From NCBI GenBank assembly GCA_047967505.1, contig CM106538.1: a stretch of 64,000 nucleotides of DNA. One strand, given 5' to 3'. The notes beneath the pieces were generated by a model that made no database searches, was not told the origin of the DNA, and was given only the letters and a program-made list of their open reading frames with translations. The stretch comes from Dipteris shenzhenensis. Lineage: Eukaryota; Polypodiophyta; Polypodiopsida; Gleicheniales. Of this stretch, positions 11,961 to 20,768 are shown in pieces (the stretch's first letter is position 1; each line of letters opens with the position of its first letter). The position numbers and the translations under genes are program-made.

Positions 11961-13163
11961 TGCCATGTGTCACAATTGTGACCAAACCACCTAACCAAGG
12001 TTGATGGAACCTAACCCTGGTTAGCTCCTATCTGCAACATATCAGTCTGAGAGCAAGAGAGACTCTAAGTAGGAAGACGACGACGAAATGGCCACTTGGA
12101 GAAGATGATGGCAAAGAGACAATCCATCATTGTGTCGTTGCATGCAGGGAGCTCGTTTTGGAGTTGCGGCGCTTCACCATCTTCTTCACCTTCAAGCTTG
12201 TAAGCTCACAGCCGTTTGAGTGATGCTTCGATGCTGTAGAAGACGTCGAAGCCCGTGGAGGTAAGGAGGCCATTTGGAGCTTCATTGCAGGAATGAAAGA
12301 GCACTGGAGTGCTAGAAGGAACCTTAGAGCTTCTTAGTATAGTCGGGTGGAGAGGCTATCGCTGGAGCGCTCGCTGAATAGAGAGGCAAGGTTGGAGCGT
12401 TGGCCATCTTGCATGATGGAGCGTTGGAAGGTGCTGTAGGGAGGCCGTCTAGGAAGGCATGCGGCTGAGAGTAGAAGGCCGTGGGTCGCACTCGAGGTGA
12501 AGTGTTGTTTCTTCGGGATTGCCCACAAGTCTGTTGCAGAAAGGAGCACGGTAGGATGGCCTGTTGTCAGAGGGTCACCCGTGAAGCTATTGTTGGGGGG
12601 TCGTCCATGGAGCAGTTGATGCTGAGAAGACGCCTTTACTGGGGAGCCATCATTTTACAAGCTGAGAGCGTGGAGTAGAGGCCTTGCAGATAGTCATTGA
12701 GGCGGTTAAGGAGCTAGCTACTGGTGATGCAAGTGCTGCTGGAGACCTTTGTAGTTTGGAGAGGCGTCTGGCTTTCCAAACTATGAGAACTATGAGTTTT
12801 GCTTGCCTTGTAGTAGGCCGTGCTTGCTGTTGCATGAGCAAGAGTTAGAGGGTTGCTTATGCGTTGCTAGCTCTCTTAATGAAGCATGTCTCTCAACATG
12901 TCTCCCTCTCACAGCAGAAATCTCTCAAGAAGGCTCTACCTATTTTTCTCACAAACACTTGAAGAAGATCACTCTCTCTTGCTTTCAATCAAAAAACTCT
13001 CGCAGTGGAGTTGAATGGATGGAAATCTTTCCAATGAATGGAAATTCTCTATCAAAGAAAGTGAAGGTTCTCTCAACAGAAGAGAACACTCAATCTCTCT
13101 TGATCTCTCAATCTCTCAATCACTCTCACAAGAAGGATGGCATCTCAGCAGAAGGCAAAACCA

Positions 13164-13176
13164 TGCTCTGATACCA
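13164..13176 (-). other. Primer-binding site, family-A copia (initiator Met-tRNA type)
   Basis: In element orientation TGGTATCAGAGCA begins directly after the 5' LTR. This is the common plant copia primer site complementary to the 3' end of initiator Met-tRNA. Confidence 0.93.
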
Positions 13177-13439
13177 TGACAAAATATGAAGAGGGGAGAC
13201 GAGAAGAGTGGAGATAAGGAGAGAGGGCACAGCTAGAGAGCACACCACAAATGACTAACTATACACTAGATTTAGTTGAAAAAATAGAATATATACAAAC
13301 CCTTTTAGGGTTAGGGTTAGGGTTAGGGGATCTAGCCCTTTCCTTTATAGCACTCTGTTGGGTTAGTGCTATGCACATATGATCACGTGATGGTGCTATG
13401 CACACATGATCACATGATGTTGAGCGTGAACTCTCAACA
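13177..13439 (-). repeat. 5' LTR of minus-strand family-A copia (263 bp)
   Basis: Partner of the LTR at 6126-6382, with TG...CA ends in element orientation. It is 6 bp longer because it has one more GGGTTA unit in the telomere-like run. It is followed by the right GATTT duplication at 13,440-13,444. Confidence 0.92.
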
Positions 13440-13444
13440 GATTT
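13440..13444. repeat. Target site duplication GATTT, right copy (family-A copia)
   Basis: Matches 6121-6125 exactly and directly abuts the LTR end. Confidence 0.9.
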
Positions 13445-13617
13445 CTCCAAATAACCAACCCACAGCATAATAGCCGGTGTGAGGTGACCACTTGGGCCCG
13501 TTGTTCTTGGGGCTGCCTCTTCCCTACAATAAAGTTTTAGAGCAAACCAAGAAAATCTTGCACATGGAGCACATCTGGGATCTTGTGTCTCACGACTCTC
13601 TGTCCAATGCAATGAGC
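13445..13617 (-). pseudogene. Kinase-like C-lobe fragment between two insertions
   Basis: A 173-bp island of pre-insertion DNA between the CACTA element and the copia element. One minus-strand frame reads GPKWSPHTGYYAVGWLFGEI across the copia target site. The YAVGWLFGE part resembles protein-kinase subdomain IX, where kinases have a DVYSFGVLLWE-like motif. The leading Asp is missing, and the catalytic HRD and DFG motifs are not present in any retained piece. The call depends partly on the kinase N-lobe-like frame at 19,830-20,640 on the same strand. Confidence 0.3.
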
Positions 13618-13620
13618 TTC
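13618..13620. repeat. Target site duplication TTC, left copy (CACTA element)
   Basis: TTC immediately precedes the left terminal repeat, and TTC immediately follows the right one at 19,787-19,789. A 3-bp duplication is the CACTA superfamily footprint. Confidence 0.8.
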
Positions 13621-13650
13621 CACAACAAGACAAAGCACCCATAGACGCGC
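13621..13650. repeat. Left terminal inverted repeat of the CACTA-like element
   Basis: Starts CACAACAAGACAAAGC and runs into ATAGACGCGC. It pairs with the right end at 19,757-19,786 with 4 mismatches in 30. Confidence 0.85.
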
Positions 13651-13895
13651 ACACAGACGCGTTTATTGAACTAAATAAAAAACTTACGGGCGCATCTATT
13701 TGCGCGTCTATTTTCACGTCTGGAGACCCATGTCTACTAGCACGTCTATATAGCAGACACACGCGCGTATAGACATGCATTTAGATGCTTAAATAGACGC
13801 TCTTATAAACGTGTTTATAGACGCAAAAATAGACGCTTGTCGAACAGACAGACGCGTATATAGACGCATTTATAGATGCACTGATAGATGCGCTT
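13636..13895. repeat. Left subterminal AGACGCG repeats of the CACTA-like element
   Basis: More than a dozen exact or one-off copies of AGACGC or its complement GCGTCT in both orientations, often preceded by AT-rich bases (ATAGACGC). Subterminal repeats of this kind bind the accessory transposase protein in En/Spm elements; that function is inferred here. Confidence 0.8.
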
Positions 13896-14260
13896 TATAA
13901 TATTTTTTTTAAAATTTACAGAATGCTGTGTATGTTGTGTATGCTATATAGTTACAAGAATCCCATTTCCACATTATGTAATTCAATTCTTACAGCCAAT
14001 GCAATCGCATTTTAATTACAATTCCAAATAAAACATTACAACTCCAAAACGCAATAAAATTGAAAGCTCAAAAAGTGCTTGTATGTACATATAGCACGAA
14101 GCTAAGCCACGTCATGTGGCTTCAAGTACAAAAAATAAGGAAGCTAAGCCACGTCATGTGGCTTCAAGTACAAAAAATAAGAGAAGTGTATATACAAGAG
14201 GCACGAAGCCAAGCCAGTGGCTTTAAGTACAAAAAAGAGTAGCTAGCACTACTTCTACGA

Positions 14261-15747
14261 CTAATCCTCGCTGCCTTCCATGCTCCCTTCTGTGCTCCCT
14301 TCTGCACTCCCTTTTGCGCCTCCTTCCTCGTCTTTCTCGTCGTCTTGTGCACGGGCCTGTAAACAAGGGACAACATATATCAATGTATGAAAAATCAAAT
14401 CTTTACTTATTATATTGGCATTATTTAATTACTTTCAAATACCTTGGGGACCGCTCCAGTAGCCCGGATATATTGCTCCTTAGTAATCAACCCGTCATCA
14501 TAGAAGTGCCTCCATGTATCTCCTCTGCGATGGTGGCAGTGGTAGGCTGTCTCCACAGCAGTAGGGTATCTGCCCACGATCTCAAGCTACAAGACGACAC
14601 AATTTGCGGAGGGATTAGTACAAAGAAACAACCTCCTAATAAACTACATAAGCAATATAATTTGAGATCGATACTTACAAATTGGGCCTCCTATGAATCA
14701 ACACCCCCTGCTCCAAAATGCGCGCTTCCATATTCCTCCATCTGGATCCTTCGTGCCTCCACGTGCTGCAGACTGGGGTCCTCCCTCGCTGACTTCATTG
14801 CTTTCTTCCACTCACGCTTGTGAGCGGTGTGCGGCGGGCCCCTTGGTGGTTGACCTCCCTCGAGCTTGGCAATCTCTGCTAGTGCCTGCCTCTTAAGCGA
14901 AGATCTTTTATTGCCAAGTATCATAATAATCTTTGACTTGGCCCATTTATCTGTGAACTGGCGATTGGGGGGGTTAGGATACCTAGAACGAACAGCAGTG
15001 AGGGTCTCATCAGCCAACCTCTTTGGCTGGTCTTTGAAGTGGATAAAGCAATCTCTATAATTGTTAGCAATTACAGAGCACATGAAGGCCATGATGTCCT
15101 TCCCCCGCACATCCATCAAGATGCCTCCTGTCTGAGTGATGTCATAGAATATCGTACCATCACCCGAAGGCACGTCTAAATCATCTGAATCATCATTGTC
15201 CCCACCGCCACCCCTCCCAAAGCACTGTGCCATGCATCCCCCACCGCTCTCCCTGCTACTACGCCCTGCTACTGTGTCGTTTCAAGCTCGTACGTTGGCC
15301 ACTCGTAGCTGGAGACTGCACGGGACTACGTTGACCACTCGTAGCTGGAGAACTGAGTCTCGACTGCACAGGAGTACGTCGACGGCTCTGCGAGACAGAA
15401 GGACCTCCTGACGGCATGGGGGAAGGGGCATAAGACGGCATGGCAGAAGGGGCATAAGACGGCATGGGGGAAGGGACATAAGACGGCATGGGGGAAGGGG
15501 CATAAGATGGCATGGGAGATGGGCCTACGCTGTGTAGCCGGCTGGGCTGTGCTGACTCCGCTGGGGTGATCTCAGCTGGTGTGGGGTGGTTTGGAGTCTG
15601 TAGTGCCGACTCCTGGGGGGTGTTTAAAGTACCTGTCATATACCCGTATAACTCCGCAAGACTAGGAGGGTGCCCTAAAAGGTTATATAAGTCCTTCCAA
15701 ATAGAATCCCGAGGATCAGGTGAGCTAGAAGCGCTTCCTGGCCACAT
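14261..15747 (-). pseudogene. CACTA ORF1-type gene, spliced, lightly damaged
   Basis: Encodes the accessory protein of a CACTA element. Exon 1 starts at the ATG at 15,747 (MWPGSASSSPDPRDS) and has a Ser/Pro-rich SYAPSPMP repeat. After a frame change near 15,240-15,260 (small intron or frameshift) a conserved part follows at 15,233-14,679: KWAKSKIIMILGNKR, HKREWKKAMKSAREDPSLQH and SAHFGAGGVDS, which resemble the plant transposase family Transposase_24. Introns 14,587-14,678 and 14,357-14,442 have GT-AG ends (donors GTAAGT and GTATTT; acceptors TTGTAG and TTACAG) and both keep the frame. The last exon is Glu/Gly/Ser-rich and ends GSED-stop at 14,261. The one clear defect within the conserved part is a TAG after VDS, probably from CAG. 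In En/Spm systems the comparable protein binds subterminal repeats. Confidence 0.75.
15405..15527 (-). repeat. In-frame 24-bp tandem repeat in ORF1
   Basis: About five units encoding the octapeptide SYAPSPMP, with variants SYVPSPMP and SYAPSAMP. The low-complexity Pro/Ser run is probably a disordered linker. Confidence 0.8.
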
Positions 15748-15835
15748 GTTGAACTGGAAAAAAGAAAAAAAATCTATTACTGATGAGCTAAGAAGAAAGG
15801 GGAAGGGAAGAGAGGATTACTGACTGTCGAAGCGC

Positions 15836-16515
15836 GTCTATAGACGCGTCTGATTAGCGCATCTATTTTTGCGTATAACAGCGCGTCTATAGACGCGGCT
15901 GTCTGCGTCTGTAAATAGGCTAGACGCGCGTTTAGACGCGCCTGTAGATGCGGTTTTAGATGCGCTCTGAGACGTGCCTATAGACGCACTCCGACAGATG
16001 GACTTTTCTAAAGAGTAGAAAAGGACACTGTGCCCGACACACAAACGTGACACTGATACCCAGATCATGCATTTTTTGGATACGAGAAAGTACAAATCCA
16101 AAGAGAGCAAACTTCCAAAGAAGATCAACTGCAAAAAGACTTACCTTGGATAGAGGTATGGAAGGTTCTTCTCCTTTTTCAAAGTTGCTTCTCCTCCTTG
16201 TTCGCCCTCCTCTCCTTTAAGCTTGGAAGTAAGTGTGGGTGCCTTCCTCTTAAGTGTAAGCTTGGAAGTAAGAGTGGGAGCCTTCCTCTTAAGCGTCAAA
16301 ACTGTGGATCTGCTAATAAGGAAGCAAGCAAGCCGCGAAGTATAAGTAATGTGAAGAAAAGCGAAGCGAGCGCGCTAAAAGCAGGTTAAAAATCGCATCT
16401 ATAGGCGTGTCTAAAAGCGCATCTAAATACATAGAGTAGATGCGATTTCAGACGCGCTTTTAGACGTGCCTATAGACGTGCACCACAGAACAAACAGACG
16501 TGCTTTTAGATGCAC
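15836..16515. promoter_or_regulatory. Central AGACGCG repeat block between the divergent CACTA genes
   Basis: Two clusters of the same AGACGCG/CGCGTCT motif found at the element ends, at about 15,836-15,995 and 16,388-16,515, separated by 16,000-16,385. The block lies between the start of ORF1 (15,747, minus) and the first transposase exon (16,577, plus), so it is the likely bidirectional promoter. The same protein could bind centre and ends; this is inference. A short direct duplication around AAGCTTGGAAGTAAG lies at about 16,220-16,290. Confidence 0.55.
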
Positions 16516-16576
16516 CACAGAGTTTAAAATTAAACATTTGAAGAAGAGCAAATTTTTGTGGGTTGTTTGTTTGTAG

Positions 16577-19275
16577 GATATCTTCATCTTCAACAAGTAG
16601 CTCCAGTGAGGATGAATCCATCCGTATCCACCATCGCGAAATGTGGTTGGAGCAAAAAATCAAATGTATGTGTGATCGATGTCGAGGAAACATGTATCGT
16701 GCACGCAAGATTACACTCAATCACATCTCAAAGTATGGAGATTGTTCAACTCGAGGAAACATGTATCGTGCACCCTAAACCCACCTTCAACTCTTAATTG
16801 CGTCTATTGTTCAGGTCTTACTACATCGGGTTACCATGCATGTCCTGTTTGTGGTCCTTCACTAGTTGCCTCACGGGTAGACGCATTGAATAAGGTCATC
16901 TATGAGAATCACCATCGATTTCTCCTACTTGATCATCCTAGATATGTTGCCCCTTGGAATGAAGTCCTCCCACAATCACTCATCGTAGGAGATTGGATGA
17001 GAATTTGGGACGGTTCCACGACTCCTCCACCACTTGGCATGAGCCGGTAAGGGTTTGTAACTATTGTGTGCTATATTGGCTGGAAATAAAGGTTGCCCAC
17101 TAATACTTTATTTTGTTTAGATACTCCATCTTTTATCGTTTACCATATTGGTCCCACCTCAAGATCAATCACCTGCTTGATCCCATGCATATCTTCAAGA
17201 ATGTGGCATCTACCATTTGGGAGCATTTGAATGGGACATGAGATTCCGCAAGCATAAGGAAGGATTTACGTACCATAGGGAGGATGCATGAAGCTTGGCC
17301 ACAAGAGAGACCAAATGGGCGTGTTTTTTTACCTCGTGCACCATGGATGTTATCAAAGCTAGAGATGGCGACAGTGAAGCGCGCTATTACTACAATTCGT
17401 ACTCCCACTGGATGCATGAGGTGTTTGAAGGGAGCCTTTACAAAGAGCAAGAAAAGAGGTGTAGAGCAATTATATGGCTTGAAATCTCATGATTGGCACA
17501 AGATGCTCCAAGTAAGTATTTTATGTGCATAATATCCTTTTCCTTTCAAATTTGTGAGTGAATAATTATAAGCAACTAATCAACCACCTTCTCGTGGGTT
17601 CAGTTCATACTACCTACTAGCATTTCACGTAGTGCATCGAAGGATGTGAAAGATTGTATTTACAAGATGGGCGAGCTTGTGAGGTACTTTACATGATACA
17701 AAATATGATGCGTATCAATGCTCCATGCAAGTTTGAATGCATATTGCTAATATGCTGTACTTTTTCATTTCTAGGTATGTGAGCTCAAAGGAAATAGATC
17801 CCACCATGCTTGAGAATGCTCGAGTTATGTCAGTGGAGGTGGTTTGTTTAGTGGAGGAGACATTTCCACGTTCTATTCTCACAAGCCAACTACATCTTAT
17901 AGTGCATTTGGTGGATGAGATTGCTATATGTGGTACTATACATGCACGATGGTTGTTCTTCCTCGAGCGCTTCATGAAGACCTTGAAGGGCTTCGTGAGA
18001 CAAAATGCAAGACCCGAAGGTAGCATGGCCGAGGGTTGGTTGGTACAAGAGTCACTTGTATGTATTTCTGAGTTTCTTGTTGATGTGGATAGCTCTCTCC
18101 CATGACTATGGAGAGATGATGAAGACCTAAGGATGACCTCTATTCTGCCTCAAGGGAAAGGATGCAACAAAGTAATAGACACGGAGTTGCATAATAGTAT
18201 CAATCTCTTTTGCGTGCTTAATAGTGATGTGATGAAAAGATGGGTGACAAGATACGAGGATGCAAAGGCAAGAAGACACGAAGAAAGGGCCCTTTTTCGT
18301 ACACACCACGGATCTCGTGTGCCATACCCTCAGTATCTAAGAGCACTTCCAAAGGATATTCATGTGGATTGGCTACTTGATGAAATGGAAAAAGCAGAGA
18401 AAGACGAGGGGATGCATATCACAATGGAAGAATGGGAGTATGCTAGGGGATGCATGAGCAAGGTTGGTATATAGAATGTTATGCATAAGTTAGGAGCTTT
18501 CAATAATTTAGATTGCTTATTTAATTGATTTTTTCTTGGTGTAGTGCACTATGTTCAATGCTATATGGTGTGAGGGCAAGCATTTTCGAACACAACAGAT
18601 TGATAATAAGAGAAACACACAAGATTGCGGCGTCATTGCTAGCTTTGAGGGAGCCAATGGAGCCATGGATGATTATTGTGGCATAATCCAAGATATTATT
18701 ATGCTTGACTTTCGACACTTCTTTGTGTATGTTTTGGATGTAAAGTGGTTTAAGGACGTGGTGGAAAGAGGCCCTAATGCAACAATCCAACGCCATGCAA
18801 GTGGCTTTGTAACTATTGACTCCACAAAGTTTTGGCAAAGTAGGAAGGACACACTAGTACTACCGCAACAATGTGAACAGGTACTGTGCACACATATAAA
18901 AATACTCGCTTTTAAATATTTGATGCAAGAAAAATAACATGATTGTATTTGTGTTTGAATTAGGTTGTCTATCAACCAATGGTGGATAATAATAGATGGT
19001 GGCATGTCATACCTATTATGCCACGTTCCAAAGTGATGTATAGTACATTTACTAATATGGAGCGTATGGAGGATGATCATGGCCATGGACGTGATGATGA
19101 TCGTGATACGAGAGACGAGGATGATCATGAGATAGGAGATACAGATATTGAGGCCATTACCCGTGAGGACGAGCCTACCATTGGTGATGCTGATTTCGAT
19201 GAGCACATGAGTAGCACAAGTAGTAGTGAGTGGGTTGAATGTATTTGTAGATCTAAACACTTGTTTGGATTTTGA
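16577..19275 (+). pseudogene. CACTA TNP2-type transposase gene, core deleted
   Basis: The catalytic-protein gene of a CACTA element. The N-terminal part (about 16,577-16,778) has a cysteine motif, CMCDRCRGNMYRARK. It then jumps to the end of the Transposase_21 region (SGYHACPVCG, about 16,790-17,046), so most of the catalytic core is missing. The remaining exons have good GT-AG introns: 17,121-17,511 (DPMHIFKNV, YGLKSHDWHKMLQ), 17,604-17,683, 17,775-18,462 (DUF4218-like: FVRQNARPEGSMAEG), 18,545-18,880 (DUF4216-like: DDYCGIIQDI, VLDVKW) and 18,964-19,275 (acidic tail, stop TGA). Introns are 74-92 bp. In-frame stops near 17,247 and 18,102 both look like CGA to TGA. The core deletion makes it inactive. 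Confidence 0.82.
16682..16776. repeat. 23-bp direct repeat at the transposase deletion point
   Basis: TCGAGGAAACATGTATCGTG plus CAC occurs at about 16,682 and again at about 16,753, just before the reading frame jumps from the N-terminal motif to the end of the transposase core. The duplicated filler suggests gap repair with template slippage created the deletion. Confidence 0.7.
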
Positions 19276-19514
19276 AGTAGATAGTTTGGCAAGATCTCAT
19301 TGAGGATGAGATTGAACCGTAGCCCCATCATTGATATTGGCAAAACTATTTTACATATTGTTTCATTCTCCTCACCTCACTTAATTCTTATAGATGTGGG
19401 CTTGCAAAAAAGCATTGATGTTTTTGTTAAAATTATGTGCTTTGGTAATCATGGGCAATGTTTGGAAAGCAATGATGTACACCAAAATCTCACTTTTTGT
19501 ATTCTCTGGTTTGT

Positions 19515-19767
19515 GTCTATCTACGCATCTAAATGCGCATTTGATTCTCAGTGTTAACGCGCTAATACACGCGCAAATAGACGCGCTGATAAACACGATG
19601 TTAGACGGGCCCGTATTTTCTCAGTTTAGACGCGCAAATAGACGTGTTAATACACGCACAAATAGACGAGTTGTTAGACGCGCTTTTAGACGCGCCCGTA
19701 ATTCCTCTACTAAAGCAACGCCTATAGACGTGCCCGCTATTTTGCGCATCTACCAAGTGCGTCTATA
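19515..19767. repeat. Right subterminal AGACGCG repeats of the CACTA-like element
   Basis: Multiple copies of AGACGCG and close variants (AGACGTG, TACACGCG, GTCTA) in both orientations, matching the left end and central block. Confidence 0.8.
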
Positions 19768-19786
19768 GTTGCTTTGTGTTGTTGTG
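19757..19786. repeat. Right terminal inverted repeat of the CACTA-like element
   Basis: Reads CACAACAACACAAAGC inward on the minus strand. It is followed on the plus strand by the TTC duplication at 19,787-19,789. Confidence 0.85.
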
Positions 19787-19789
19787 TTC
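19787..19789. repeat. Target site duplication TTC, right copy (CACTA element)
   Basis: Matches 13,618-13,620. Three bases alone are weak, but they sit exactly at the ends of the matching terminal repeats. Confidence 0.8.
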
Positions 19790-19829
19790 CCTAATCAATT
19801 ATCCCCACATGCATTTATTTCTCATCGGC

Positions 19830-20640
19830 AGTGAAGTCGAGCATATAGTTACATGCATTCAAATCTATACATGTATATACCTTCTAGCATGCACTACCTT
19901 CAGTGCACTGATCGCAACCAATAGCGATAGGCAAGGATTGATCTACAAACAATCGCGCCCGCTTTTTTATCACTAGGTTTTCCCAAACATGACGAGAGTC
20001 CTCTCTTAGGTACCAATGTTTGCTTTGCTACCTATAGCTTTCCAAAGTTGCAAGAAAATGCATAAACATGTTATGGATTGAGCCACCATTAAAGAATGGA
20101 CTGATAATCCATAACTCCTCATCATCAGAACGTCCTATGGCATGACACACGCCTCTGTATGTCATTGACATGGCTAGCTCCATCTTCAACATGGCATATG
20201 CATCAACAATATCGTGTTTACTTCTTTTTCCTTCATATGAAGCTATTGATTTTAGACTTGAAACACCAACAATTGATACTTAGTGCACCCTTCCTTCCAC
20301 TCCCGATCCCAATTTCTTAAGGACCATTATTGCACGATGTAGAAAGTTCACATCATATTTGCACTTGGAAACATATTGAGTGCACATTTGCATTGATGTC
20401 CTACCTTGGGCAACTCCTACATTAATCTCTTCTTTTGCCTCATTCGTGGAGGCCACAAGGTGTGTGCCAACTAATCCTTTCTCTCTCATGTTTTTTAGGC
20501 AATGGAAGCCTGCATTTTGGACCACTTAGTTGCACAAGAACAAGCTTTGCCTCTCCATCCAATGACAACTCAAAATCTTGATGGGATCTCAACAATTCTA
20601 GCTGGCACAACACATCACCAAGCATTCTAGTTTAATTACT
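19830..20640 (-). pseudogene. Protein-kinase N-lobe-like pseudogene
   Basis: Reading down the minus strand from about 20,640: an N-terminal part (CQLELLRSHQDFELSL, then CTQYVSKCKYDVNFLHRA), then LKKLGSGVEGRVH, which fits a kinase glycine loop, then a stop, VGVSSLKSIASYEGKR with a plausible catalytic Lys, MLKMELAMSMTYRGVCHAIG resembling helix C and the following strand, and ELWIISPFFNGGSIHNMF resembling the hinge. No HRD or DFG motif follows before the CACTA insertion. Frameshift near 20,520 and at least two stops. Together with the pieces at 13,445-13,617 and 5989-6125 this suggests one kinase-like gene, already dead or killed by insertions. The kinase identity is a pattern reading, not a database match. 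Confidence 0.45.
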
Positions 20641-20768
20641 TCATGCACATCACGCTTGGGCACTACTCTACAAGCTACATGAAACCAAGTTGTGACATGA
20701 CAAACTCGCATTTTTATCTCTCCTCAATTCCAGCAAGATGTTAGCTGCCATGATGAACAGCTAGACAA

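Larger units (their letters stand above)
10482..13163 (-). other. Long 5' leader of minus-strand family-A copia
   Basis: About 2.7 kb separates the primer site from gag, which is long for a copia element. The part near gag (10,482-11,240) is well conserved with the plus-strand copy at about 58,140-58,872. The middle holds the MITE at 11,390-11,635 and the CACATGG-type repeats. The part nearest the LTR (about 12,000-13,160) differs strongly between the two copies. Short frames here do not match a family I know. Confidence 0.7.
6126..13439 (-). mobile_element. Complete Ty1/copia retrotransposon, family A, minus strand
   Basis: A full-length 7.3-kb element. In element orientation it has a 5' LTR (13,177-13,439), a primer-binding site, a leader of about 2.7 kb carrying a MITE, a gag-pol frame (10,481-6,471) in the copia order protease, integrase, reverse transcriptase, RNase H, a purine tract and a 3' LTR (6,126-6,382). 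It is flanked by GATTT duplications. Frame breaks and lost catalytic residues mean it is no longer autonomous. The LTRs match well but differ by one 6-bp TTAGGG-like unit and scattered substitutions, so the insertion is not brand new. A sister copy of the family lies at 56,125 on the plus strand. Confidence 0.93.
13621..19786 (+). mobile_element. Complete CACTA-like (En/Spm) DNA transposon, 6.2 kb
   Basis: The borders rest on imperfect 30-bp terminal inverted repeats (26 of 30 bases match), a TTC duplication, dense AGACGCG repeats just inside both ends, and two gene relics typical of CACTA elements between them. The ends read CACAACAA and not the usual CACTA or CACTG. Gene 1 (minus strand) encodes a CACTA ORF1-type protein; gene 2 (plus strand) encodes a TNP2-type transposase with DUF4218- and DUF4216-like parts. 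The genes diverge from a central repeat block. The transposase lacks most of its core, so the element is defective, but its splice sites are well preserved, which suggests fairly recent activity. It interrupts a kinase-like pseudogene. Confidence 0.88.

Noticed and set aside
13259-13780. 173-codon minus-strand frame as a gene
   Set aside because: It runs through the copia LTR, the host island and the CACTA end in one frame by chance; the biologically joined frame in the island is a different one.
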